Both the position numbers and the translations under genes were made by a program. From contig NZ_PDUW01000014.1 of NCBI RefSeq assembly GCF_003545815.1, forward strand, positions 1 to 62,946: DNA of 62,946 nucleotides, given 5' to 3'. Below, piece after piece: positions 36,938 through 45,008 of the stretch. Below the pieces are notes generated by a model, which did no database searches, was not told the DNA's origin, and saw only the letters and a list, made by a program, of their open reading frames with translations. The stretch is from Pusillimonas caeni (lineage in GTDB: Bacteria > Pseudomonadota > Gammaproteobacteria > Burkholderiales > Burkholderiaceae_B). Position 1 is the stretch's first letter. Each line of letters starts with the position of its first letter.

Positions 36938-38362
36938 TCAAGTTCGCCGGCCCGCGGGCTGGCACAACGAGGCCACCGTTTCACTGAGCCATTGCCTGGT
37001 CTGCGCAGGGTCGAGCACCGCATCGACATAGGCGCCGCGCAAGGCGTGGCCGACATCCGGCAGGCTTTGCTCCACCTCGGCGTCCGAGCGCCGCGCCACG
37101 CTCCGCACCCCGCGAGCGCCCATCAGCCCGAGGCTGGCGCCGCGCCATGCGGCGATCTTGTCGGGCGCCGTTGCCCGCGACCCCAATGCCACGCCGGCGG
37201 CGCCCAGCGCTTTGCCGACGACCACCGTTATTTTTGGAACGGGCGCCCGCACATAGGCGCGGATCAGTTCGGCGACCGCGAGGGCCAATCCCCCGGCCTC
37301 CTGCTCTTGTCCCGGAACAAAGCCCGGCACGTCGACGAAAGTGGCGACGGGAACACCCATGGCCCCGCACAGCCGCAGATGCCTCAGCGCCTTGCGGCAG
37401 GCCTGGATGTCCAGAGCGCCTGCCAGCTCTTTGTTCTGCGATGCAAGGAGGCCGACGGCACGGCCCCCGACCGGCGCGAAGCCCGCCACCATGCTGCCGC
37501 CGAAGCCGCCGCCCAGCTCGAGGAAGGACCGGGTGTCGCTGACTTCGCGCAGCAGCTCGCGCACATCGTAGCTGTCGGCCAGTTCGTCGGGAATCAAGGT
37601 ATCGAGACCCGGACAATGGGACAAAGAGCCGCTCGCCGGCCACATCCAGCCGGACGACTCCGCGCTGTATTGCAGCAGTCGGCGGATGGAGCGGATGCCC
37701 ATCACTTCGTTGTCGCACACCAGGTCGGCCATTCCAGTCTGATCCGCATGCACCTTCCAGCCGCCCAGCTCGTCTTCCTGCATGCAGGTGTTCGTGATGC
37801 GGTTGGCGATCGCCGCGTCGGTCAGGGTCAGGGACGTTGCCCCGCGCGCCATGACGACGGCGTCGAAGAGGCTTGCCAGCAAGGCCCCCGGCCCCGTGTT
37901 GGCGCCAAGAAGCAATGCCAGCTTGGGCGCCGGGCTCGCCGCCGCGCCGCCCGCGCTGTGCGCTATGGCGGACCAGGCCTGCAGGCCGCCTTCCAACCGG
38001 GTGGGCGCGCCATCGAAAATGGCCACCAGGGGCAGATGCCTGCGGCAGGCGAAATCGATGGCCAGCTGCATCTGGCGCCAATGCGCGCCGCCCAGGCCCT
38101 GCCGAAGGGCCTGGGCATCTTGCGCAATCGCGCAGACGGTCATGCCGTTGACGCGGCCTATCGCGGACAGCAAAGGCCACGATGCGGCGTCAGGCTCTTC
38201 TTGAAGATGGGGCCGCCGATCGAATTCCGAACCGGGGTCGAACAAAAGCTCGAAACGCTCCAGTACGCTCAGGCTGCGCTTTGCCGCCGCGCCGTCGCCG
38301 GCCGCGGGGCCCAAGACCGCCTCTTCAAGGGCATCCGTCTCTCCACCACTTTTTAGGGTCAT
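36938..38362 (-). CDS. Acyl-CoA carboxylase carboxyltransferase (beta) subunit, divergent
   Basis: A 474-residue carboxyltransferase of the PccB/MccB class (crotonase-like duplicated fold). Recognisable blocks are LELGGGFGGSMVAGFAPVGGRAVGLLASQ and FVDVPGFVPGQEQE. It is clearly shorter than typical PccB/MccB (about 510-540) and its N-terminal half is poorly conserved, with the first oxyanion-hole region hard to place. It is an obvious partner of the downstream BC-BCCP subunit. The substrate may be an unusual dicarboxylic or branched acyl-CoA made in this operon (inference). Confidence 0.85.
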   Translation of the reverse strand: MTLKSGGETDALEEAVLGPAAGDGAAAKRSLSVLERFELLFDPGSEFDRRPHLQEEPDAASWPLLSAIGRVNGMTVCAIAQDAQALRQGLGGAHWRQMQLAIDFACRRHLPLVAIFDGAPTRLEGGLQAWSAIAHSAGGAAASPAPKLALLLGANTGPGALLASLFDAVVMARGATSLTLTDAAIANRITNTCMQEDELGGWKVHADQTGMADLVCDNEVMGIRSIRRLLQYSAESSGWMWPASGSLSHCPGLDTLIPDELADSYDVRELLREVSDTRSFLELGGGFGGSMVAGFAPVGGRAVGLLASQNKELAGALDIQACRKALRHLRLCGAMGVPVATFVDVPGFVPGQEQEAGGLALAVAELIRAYVRAPVPKITVVVGKALGAAGVALGSRATAPDKIAAWRGASLGLMGARGVRSVARRSDAEVEQSLPDVGHALRGAYVDAVLDPAQTRQWLSETVASLCQPAGRRT

Positions 38363-38446
38363 GTATGTAGTCCTGGATGTTCGCAGAGAATCGCCGGTGG
38401 CCTGGCGGCCGGCTCGCGCGCCGCCGGGCCTTGCACCAAGGAACGG

Positions 38447-39421
38447 TCAGCCCTTGTTCTTTTCCGCGGCGTAGGCGCGCAGGCGGGGCACGATTTCCTT
38501 GGCGATGACCTCCACCTGGTCCATCTGGTATTTGTAGGGGACGAAGATCAGTTTCTGGACGCCCGCGTCGATATGCTCTTTGAGCTGGTCCACGCACTCG
38601 TCGACGTTGCCCATGATGGCGCTGTCCATGGTCGACTTGCTGCCCTGGGCGATGTCGAAGTCCACATTCAGCCACTCCATCATGGTGCTTTCGACGGCGG
38701 CCCGCGAGTCGCCCACCATGATGGGCAGCTGGTTGCCGTTGAGCAGCGTGGCCGGGTCGCGGCCCGATTCTTCGGCGTAGTCGCACACTTTCTTCCACGA
38801 CTCCACGAACGCGTCGGGCTTGTAGAAATAGGTCAGCCAGCCGTCGCCGTTGGTGGCCGCGCGCTTGAGCACACGGTCGGCGTAGCCGCCGATGAGAATG
38901 GGGAATGGCTGCTGCACGGGCTTGGGAAACATCACCCCCGCCGGTATGCTGTGGTTGGGCCAGTCGCCCGACACCAGGTCCTCGGTGAAGAAGCGCCGCA
39001 TGATTTCAAGGTTGTCGTCCATGATGCGCCCGCGCTGGTCGAAGGGCACGCCCACCGCGTCGAACTCGCGCTTGTACCAGCCGGCCGCCATGGCCAGAAG
39101 CAGGCGCCCGCCCGAGATCTGGTCCATGGACGACAGCTGTTTGGCCAGGGAGACCGGATTGCGCAGGGGCAGCACCAGGATGCCGGTGGAAAGCTTGATC
39201 TTCTTGGTGCGCGCCGCGATGGCGGTAAGCAGCGTCAGCGAGTCGAGAATGGGAAAATGGGGATCGACGCCCAGAAGGATGTGATCCCACACCCATAGCG
39301 AATCGAATCCCAGCTCTTCCATGCGGACACCGTACTCGATGAGCTCCTGGGCCTCGGGAATGATGGGAAACGCCGTGAAGTTGCGGGCTGCGATGCCGAA
39401 CGTGCCGTGAAGTGTAGCCAT
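38447..39421 (-). CDS. LLM-class F420-dependent oxidoreductase (luciferase-like)
   Basis: A 324-residue TIM-barrel protein of the luciferase-like monooxygenase superfamily, F420-dependent reductase/dehydrogenase type. It has GFDSLWVWDHIL, LSTGILVLPLRNP, SGGRLLLAMAAGWYKREFDAVG and the phosphate-binding PILIGGYADRVLKRAA. F420-using members transfer a hydride to or from unsaturated or hydroxylated substrates. F420 biosynthesis and NADPH:F420 reductase genes 15 kb away make F420H2 the likely cofactor, although FMN-dependent members exist. It is cotranscribed with the GctAB-like CoA-transferase and the carboxylase. A GGAGACC site precedes the ATG. Confidence 0.9.
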   Translation of the reverse strand: MATLHGTFGIAARNFTAFPIIPEAQELIEYGVRMEELGFDSLWVWDHILLGVDPHFPILDSLTLLTAIAARTKKIKLSTGILVLPLRNPVSLAKQLSSMDQISGGRLLLAMAAGWYKREFDAVGVPFDQRGRIMDDNLEIMRRFFTEDLVSGDWPNHSIPAGVMFPKPVQQPFPILIGGYADRVLKRAATNGDGWLTYFYKPDAFVESWKKVCDYAEESGRDPATLLNGNQLPIMVGDSRAAVESTMMEWLNVDFDIAQGSKSTMDSAIMGNVDECVDQLKEHIDAGVQKLIFVPYKYQMDQVEVIAKEIVPRLRAYAAEKNKG

Positions 39422-39468
39422 GCTATGGTCTCCTCGATAAACCGTCTAAAAAATTCAAGTACTTTTGC

Positions 39469-40284
39469 TCAGCCGATATAACGCCGGTCCGGATCCAGCT
39501 CCCGGAGCGCTTGCAGCTCTTGTTCCGTGGGCGCCTTCGTGACGTCGATGCCGCCTTCGTCGTACAGAAGGTCGAAGCCCGTGTTGTCCTGCACTTCTTC
39601 GAGCGAGACGCCTTCATGCAGCGCCAGCACTTTCATGGCTCGAGTGGTGTCATCGAATCCGAAGATGCCCAGATTGGTAATGACGCGGAACATGCCGCCG
39701 GCGCGCAGGCCGGTGTCGTAGCGCGACGTGCCGCCGCTCAGGAAGCCCGGGCTGGTAATGAAGTCGACCTTCTCCACGAATCGCCGGGGCTCGTGCTTCA
39801 TGGCGACGATCATGTTCGTCAGGCTGGAGATGTCGTTGCCGCCGCCGGTGCCGGGCAGGCGCACCTTCGGATTGGACGGATCGTCTCCCAGGAAGGAAGA
39901 GTTCAGGTTGCCGTATTTGTCGATCTGCGCCCCGCTCATGAAACCGATGTCGACGTGCCCGCGCTGCAGCAGCAGCAAAACGTCGGTGCTGCTGACCACC
40001 ATGTTGGCCCGCTTGGTGCAGCGCTGTTCATTGGTCGACGGCGGCAGCTTGCCCGGCTCGATGAACGGTCCGATCACCCCGCCCTCGAACAGAATGGTCA
40101 GGCCCGGGCAACGCTGCATCTGCGCCAGCGTCGCCGCCAGCAGCGGGATGCCCACCCCGGCGAACACCACCTTGCCGTCCTCGAGCACGCGCGAGCTCAT
40201 CACGGTAAGCATCTCGGCTTCGGTGTAGTTCTTCGCGGCTTGCGCGCTTTCGTCGTGCGTTGCGACGGCTGATGTATTAGTCAT
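39469..40284 (-). CDS. CoA-transferase subunit B (glutaconate CoA-transferase/IpdB type)
   Basis: A 271-residue subunit of a two-subunit family I CoA-transferase of the GctAB/IpdAB branch. It carries ILFEGGVIGPF where SENG-type enzymes have the catalytic Glu, and FMSGAQIDKYGNLNSSFLGD, typical for GctB. Either it activates a dicarboxylate with CoA or, as with IpdAB in steroid catabolism, it hydrolyses a cyclic CoA thioester C-C bond. It overlaps the A-subunit gene by eight bases. Two possibilities remain open because the catalytic residue cannot be aligned safely by eye. Confidence 0.88.
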   Translation of the reverse strand: MTNTSAVATHDESAQAAKNYTEAEMLTVMSSRVLEDGKVVFAGVGIPLLAATLAQMQRCPGLTILFEGGVIGPFIEPGKLPPSTNEQRCTKRANMVVSSTDVLLLLQRGHVDIGFMSGAQIDKYGNLNSSFLGDDPSNPKVRLPGTGGGNDISSLTNMIVAMKHEPRRFVEKVDFITSPGFLSGGTSRYDTGLRAGGMFRVITNLGIFGFDDTTRAMKVLALHEGVSLEEVQDNTGFDLLYDEGGIDVTKAPTEQELQALRELDPDRRYIG

Positions 40285-41233
40285 TCAAAAGACTCCTTCC
40301 ACGTTTGGCGGCATCCAGCACCTCTTCGAGCCCCAGCAGCGCCAGGTACTCGTTCCAGGATTCGGGCCCGCGTATGTATTGGTCGATGTACTCGTTCATG
40401 GCGCCGACGGGATCCTTGTTGACCGAGCCGGTGTAGTAGTCCATGTGGGACAGGAACGGTTCGTACACATTGGTGCACTCGTGCGGCGCGCAGCCGAACG
40501 GCACTTCGACCACGGCGTCGACGTTGAAGAAGCCGATCTTCGTCTGGTCGGGCGCGCGGCGGATCTGGTCGTTGGAGACGATGCGCTCGGTGGTAAGAAT
40601 GACGCTGTCGGCCGCCATCGCCAGTTCGATGTCCATGAAAGGCAGGCCGTCGATCTGAGCGTTGCCGTAGGCATCGCAGCGCTGTACGTGTATCAGCGCG
40701 ACGTCCGGGTTCAAGGCCGGGACCAGCAGCAAGGGTTCGTTCGTGAAGGGGCAATCGATGGTCTTCGTCTCGGGCCTCAGGCTCACCACGTCGGATCCGA
40801 TCATGGAACGCATGGGCATGAAAGGCACGCCCATGGCCCCGGCCCGGAACCTCATGCCCATGCCCAGGTGGCTCCACTCCTGGAAGCTGGCCTTCTTGGT
40901 CTCGACGTAGTGGCGCATGACCTTGGAAATGCCCCACACGATGCCCTGGCTGAACCAGCTGGTCTCGATGTGCTTGCAGATGCCCGATGCAAACAGCCAA
41001 TCGCCTTCGCTCGACACAATGCTGCGATACACGGAAAGGTCTTTCTTGTTGTCCCGGATCAGCTGCCAGATCATGGCCATCGGGGTGCGCGACAAGGTGC
41101 TGCCGCCCACGCCGACGTGGCTGCCGTCATGAACCAGGGCCGACGCCTCTTCGAGCGTCATGACCTTCTCCCGCAGGCTGCGGTCCCGTTTCGAGAGACG
41201 TTGACGCAGATTTAGATAAGGCGAATCTTGCAT
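40277..41233 (-). CDS. CoA-transferase subunit A (glutaconate CoA-transferase/IpdA type)
   Basis: A 318-residue alpha subunit partner of the gene at 39469-40284. It shows HVGVGGSTLSRTPMAMIWQL (family GGxxxxR-type N-terminus) and PDVALIHVQRCDAYGNAQIDG, typical of GctA/IpdA. It is the first gene of the eight-gene operon 41233-32073 (CoA-transferase A and B, LLM oxidoreductase, carboxyltransferase, biotin carboxylase, pntAA, pntAB, pntB). The upstream region carries a CTATC-N8-GATAG dyad. Confidence 0.88.
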   Translation of the reverse strand: MQDSPYLNLRQRLSKRDRSLREKVMTLEEASALVHDGSHVGVGGSTLSRTPMAMIWQLIRDNKKDLSVYRSIVSSEGDWLFASGICKHIETSWFSQGIVWGISKVMRHYVETKKASFQEWSHLGMGMRFRAGAMGVPFMPMRSMIGSDVVSLRPETKTIDCPFTNEPLLLVPALNPDVALIHVQRCDAYGNAQIDGLPFMDIELAMAADSVILTTERIVSNDQIRRAPDQTKIGFFNVDAVVEVPFGCAPHECTNVYEPFLSHMDYYTGSVNKDPVGAMNEYIDQYIRGPESWNEYLALLGLEEVLDAAKRGRSLLND

Positions 41234-41287
41234 GTGTGACCTCCGGCCCGGCTCAACGGGACATGAAAATTGAATCAGACTTTTTAT

Positions 41288-41305
41288 CTATCGTACTAAT
41301 GATAG
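41288..41305. promoter_or_regulatory. CTATC-N8-GATAG palindrome upstream of the CoA-transferase operon
   Basis: A perfect 5-bp dyad with an 8-bp centre lies about 55 bases upstream of the first gene of the operon. A related CTTATC-N8-GATAAG dyad (53723-53742) lies in the pxpB/pxpA divergent region, so TATC-N8-GATA may be a shared operator for one regulator of the island. Confidence 0.4.
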
Positions 41306-41317
41306 TATGATAATACC

Positions 41318-41365
41318 TAAAAAAACAAATAAGGCAAAACCCTGAACCCGGCCGGGCCAGGGTTT
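41318..41365 (-). terminator. Rho-independent terminator of the second liv operon
   Basis: AAACCCTG (41337-41344) and CAGGGTTT (41358-41365) enclose an inner CCCGG/CCGGG pairing. On the minus strand the hairpin is followed by TGCCTTATTTGTTTTTTT. It separates the livKHMGF operon from the CoA-transferase operon. Confidence 0.8.
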
Positions 41366-41372
41366 GCGTCGC

Positions 41373-42077
41373 TCAACCTCCCAGATAAGCATGCCTCACG
41401 TGCGGGTCGCTGATCATTTCCTGGCCCGTGCCCTGCAGCGTCATGCGGCCCGATTCGTACAGATAGGCCCGATCGCACATGTCCAAAGCGGCAAAAGCAT
41501 TCTGCTCGACCATCAGCACCGTCGTGCCGCTTTCCCGGACCTTGCGAATGATGTCGAAGGTCTTTTCGACGATATTCGGCGCCAGCCCCAACGAAGGCTC
41601 GTCGAACATGATCAGCTTGGGCCTGGACATGAGCGCCCGGGCGATCGCCAGCATTTGCTGCTCGCCCCCGGAAAGCGTGCCGGCCGCCTGTTCGCGCCGC
41701 TCCTTCAGCCGCGGGAACGTCTCGTACATCTTGTCGATGTCGTCCGCGACCGCGCTGCGGTCCTTGCACACATAGGCGCCCAGCTCGAGGTTCTCGTGCA
41801 CCGTCATCTGCGGAAACACCCGCCTGCCCTCCGGGCAATGGGATATCCCCATGGAAATGATCTGCTGCGCGGACGCTTTGGATATGTCCTGGCCCATGAA
41901 GCGGATGCTGCCTTCGGCGGGATTGAGCAAACCGGAAATGGCCTTCAGGGTGGTGGACTTGCCGGCGCCGTTGGCGCCGATGATGGTGACCAGCTCGCCC
42001 TGCTCGACCGTCAGCGACACATCGTTCAAGGCGTTCACCTTGCCATAGCGGCACACTACGTTTCTTAGCTCAAGCAT
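41373..42077 (-). CDS. livF: ABC transporter ATP-binding protein LivF (F420 island)
   Basis: A 234-residue ATPase with Walker A GANGAGKSTT, signature LSGGEQQML, Walker B LIMFDEPSLGLAP and the LivF-type switch LMVEQNA. It is the last gene of a five-gene Liv-type importer operon (livK-H-M-G-F, 46172-41373) and overlaps livG by eight bases. Context suggests import of the substrate of the Mo-hydroxylase/F420 pathway rather than an amino acid. Confidence 0.93.
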   Translation of the reverse strand: MLELRNVVCRYGKVNALNDVSLTVEQGELVTIIGANGAGKSTTLKAISGLLNPAEGSIRFMGQDISKASAQQIISMGISHCPEGRRVFPQMTVHENLELGAYVCKDRSAVADDIDKMYETFPRLKERREQAAGTLSGGEQQMLAIARALMSRPKLIMFDEPSLGLAPNIVEKTFDIIRKVRESGTTVLMVEQNAFAALDMCDRAYLYESGRMTLQGTGQEMISDPHVRHAYLGG

Positions 42078-42894
42078 GCTGTTTGACCCCCTGTCCCAGA
42101 TAGGCTTCGATGACGTCGGGATTGTTCTGGATCTCGGCCGGCGTGCCGTCGGCGATGATCTTGCCGTAGTTCAGCACGATGACCCGGTCCGACACCCCCA
42201 TCACCAAAGGCATGTCGTGCTCGACGAGCAGGATGGAGATGTTCCGCTGCCGGATCTTCTGAAGGATTTCCATGAATCTGGCGGTTTCGGCGCCGTTCAT
42301 GCCCGCGGCGGGCTCGTCCAGCAACAGCAGCTGGGCCCTGGCGGCCAGGGCGATGGCCACCCCCAGCAGGCGCTGCTCGCCGTAGGGCAGAGAACCGCTT
42401 TGCTCTTTGGCCCGATGGCTCAGACCGACGAAATCGAGCAGATCCCAGACCTGTTCTTTGAGATCCCTTTCCTCGCGCCTGAAGCTGGGCAAGGCCAGGA
42501 TGGTATCGAGAAACGAAGCCTTGCCCTGCAAGTGCAGCCCGGTCAGGACATTGTCGAAAACCGTTTCGTTCGTGAACAGGCTGGTCCGCTGGAATGTCCT
42601 GACCAGCCCCATGGACGCGATCTCGTAGGGACTGTGATCGGCCAGATTGACGTCCTTGAAATGGACCGTGCCCTTGGTGGGGCGTATGAAGCCGGTCACG
42701 ACGTTGAAGGCTGTCGTCTTTCCCGCGCCGTTGGGGCCGATCAGGCTGAGCAGCTCGCCTTCACGCAGCGTAAAGGACATGTCCGAAATAGCCACCAGCC
42801 CGCCGAAGTGCATCGCCACATTGCTGACCTTCAGCAAGACGGGGTTCGCCTTGCCGGCCTGTGCAGTGCGGGGGCTTGTTTGATGTGCGCTCAT
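42070..42894 (-). CDS. livG: ABC transporter ATP-binding protein LivG (F420 island)
   Basis: A 274-residue ATPase with an N-terminal extension of about 20 residues, Walker A GPNGAGKTTA, signature LPYGEQRLL, Walker B LLLLDEPAAGM and switch LVEHDMP. It overlaps livM by four bases and livF by eight. It is the partner ATPase of LivF. Confidence 0.93.
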   Translation of the reverse strand: MSAHQTSPRTAQAGKANPVLLKVSNVAMHFGGLVAISDMSFTLREGELLSLIGPNGAGKTTAFNVVTGFIRPTKGTVHFKDVNLADHSPYEIASMGLVRTFQRTSLFTNETVFDNVLTGLHLQGKASFLDTILALPSFRREERDLKEQVWDLLDFVGLSHRAKEQSGSLPYGEQRLLGVAIALAARAQLLLLDEPAAGMNGAETARFMEILQKIRQRNISILLVEHDMPLVMGVSDRVIVLNYGKIIADGTPAEIQNNPDVIEAYLGQGVKQHA

Positions 42895-43985
42895 GCGTCG
42901 GCTCCTGTTGCTTTCAGTGTCTTGCCCTTGGGAGGCGCGGGCTTTGGCGCAGTGCCGTCCCTTTGCCGGCGTTCACTCTGGGGATCGTTCCCGGATCCGA
43001 ACTTGCGCTCCCACACCCGCAGAAGGGCCGGAACGATGCCCTGCGGCAGGAACATCACGATGAGCACCATCGCAACGCCGTAGACGATCCACTGGATCTC
43101 GGGCCCCGCGACTTCACGCAGGCCCACGGGCAGGATGCCGAAAATGATTCCGCCGACGATGGGGCCGATCAGCGTGCCCTTGCCTCCGGTAATCACCATG
43201 ATGACCATCGTGACGGTATAGATGAACAGGAACACGTCCGGATCGATGATGCGGATGTAATGCGCGTACAGGCTGCCGGCCGCGCCCGCCATGGCGGCCG
43301 ACACCGTGGCCGCGAAGTTCAGGTATCGCGTGACGTTGATGCCCGCCGACACGGCCAGGGGCTCGTTTTCACGCAACGCGATCATGGCCCGCCCCACCCG
43401 CGAGCGGACGATGCGCCGGATGATCACATAACATACCAGGCCGAGCGCCAGCACGAGGTAATAGTTGGGCGTCTTGGACCAGAACTCGCCCGACCCGATG
43501 AACGGCAGGTTGTAGCCCATGGGCGGGATGTTGTTCAGGGCCAGCGGGCCCTGGGTGAGCTCGACCCAGTTCAGCGCCACGAGACGGGTCACCTCGGCGA
43601 AGCTGATCGTCACGATGACGAAGTAGGCGCCTCGTATCTTGAACGACAGCTTGCCCACGATGAACCCGCACAGCCCGGCAATGACCACGGCCAGCAGGAA
43701 GCCGACAACGGGCGAACCCGGTTCGACGACGATGCGGCCGTCGCCGAAGAATGCCGGGATGTCGAAGCCCAGCGAGGTCAGCGCGCTGATATAGGCCCCG
43801 ATGCCGAAGAAGGCGATATGGCCCAGGTTGAGCTGGCCGGTGTATCCAAGCAGCAGGTTCAGGCTCATTGCGCCGATGATGAACAGGCCCGTCGTGATGA
43901 CGATGTGCTGGTAGTAAGGATCTTGCAGCCAGAACGGCAGCGTGAGCAAAAGCAGCAATATGACAACTGTGGATAGACTCTTCAT
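42891..43985 (-). CDS. livM: ABC transporter permease LivM (F420 island)
   Basis: A 364-residue permease. It has about ten membrane segments, the LLGYTGQLNLGHIAFFGIGAY family block and a hydrophilic C-terminal tail of about 35 residues (SGNDPQSERRQRDG region). It overlaps the livH gene by four bases. It transports the ligand bound by the adjacent LivK. Confidence 0.92.
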   Translation of the reverse strand: MKSLSTVVILLLLLTLPFWLQDPYYQHIVITTGLFIIGAMSLNLLLGYTGQLNLGHIAFFGIGAYISALTSLGFDIPAFFGDGRIVVEPGSPVVGFLLAVVIAGLCGFIVGKLSFKIRGAYFVIVTISFAEVTRLVALNWVELTQGPLALNNIPPMGYNLPFIGSGEFWSKTPNYYLVLALGLVCYVIIRRIVRSRVGRAMIALRENEPLAVSAGINVTRYLNFAATVSAAMAGAAGSLYAHYIRIIDPDVFLFIYTVTMVIMVITGGKGTLIGPIVGGIIFGILPVGLREVAGPEIQWIVYGVAMVLIVMFLPQGIVPALLRVWERKFGSGNDPQSERRQRDGTAPKPAPPKGKTLKATGADA

Positions 43986-44869
43986 CCGATTCTCTCCCCG
44001 CGAACACGAAACAGACCCGTGGGCCTAAACATCAGGACAAGGATGATCAGGACGAATCCGACTGCGTCCCGATAGCCCGACGAGATATATCCGGAGCCCA
44101 GCTCTTCGGCAAAGGCCAGGATGAAACCTCCGATCATTGCGCCCTGGATACTGCCCAGGCCGCCCAGGATGACGATGGAGAACGCTTTCAGGGCCGCCAG
44201 GTTGCCCATCGTGGTGGTCACCACGAACACCGGCCCCAGCAAGGCGCCCGCCGCCGCGGCAAGACCCGATCCCAGTGCGAAGGTCGCCGTATAGATCAGA
44301 TTGATGTTGATGCCCATCAGCGAGGCGGTGTCCCTATCCTGGAACGTCGCGCGCATCGCCTTGCCCAGCGAGGTCTTCTGAAGCAACAGATAGGCCAGGA
44401 TGATCAAGCCGACCGCGGCGCACAGCACGAATATGCGCAGCCACGACAAGGCAATGGGGCCGACCATCAAGGGCTCGGTCGGAAACGGCGTACTGACCGA
44501 TTTGGCCACCCCGCCCCAGACCAGCAATGAGAGGTTCTGCAAGGCGATCCAGCATCCGATCATCGCCACCATGGTCGAGTCGATGTCGGCCGACCGCATT
44601 CGTCGCAACACCAGGCGCTCGATCAGGGCGCCCAGCAGGATGCCCAGCATGACGGCCGCCACGAGCGCGACGAAGAAGTTCCAGCCAAGTCCGGAAACAA
44701 AGTAATAAGCCATGAAGCCGCCAAAGGCGTAAAGCTCTCCATGGGTGAAGTTAACCACCTTCATGACGCCGAGAATCAACGTCAGCCCGATACCCAGCAG
44801 CGCATACGTGCCTCCGAGTATCAGCGCATTGGCTACGTGCTGAAGAAACTGATCCACAATCCGCCCCAC
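43982..44869 (-). CDS. livH: ABC transporter permease LivH (F420 island)
   Basis: A 295-residue permease with the LTLILGVMKVVNFTHGELYAFGG signature at about residues 29-51. It starts at a GTG, either 44869 or, with a GGGGCGGA site closer by, the GTG four codons later (44857). Homology does not distinguish them. It forms the channel with LivM. Confidence 0.9.
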   Translation of the reverse strand: MGRIVDQFLQHVANALILGGTYALLGIGLTLILGVMKVVNFTHGELYAFGGFMAYYFVSGLGWNFFVALVAAVMLGILLGALIERLVLRRMRSADIDSTMVAMIGCWIALQNLSLLVWGGVAKSVSTPFPTEPLMVGPIALSWLRIFVLCAAVGLIILAYLLLQKTSLGKAMRATFQDRDTASLMGININLIYTATFALGSGLAAAAGALLGPVFVVTTTMGNLAALKAFSIVILGGLGSIQGAMIGGFILAFAEELGSGYISSGYRDAVGFVLIILVLMFRPTGLFRVRGERIG

Positions 44870-45008
44870 TTTCGCGCCTGGACAGAGAGTGACGAGAACG
44901 GCGCGCTATTCTCGTTCACCCGTATTCGAAGCGTTGGCCGGCCGAGGCGGGAACGCCCCGGCGCAACGGAACACCGCGGGCCCGACGGCTGCCCGCGGCT
45001 TCCGACGG

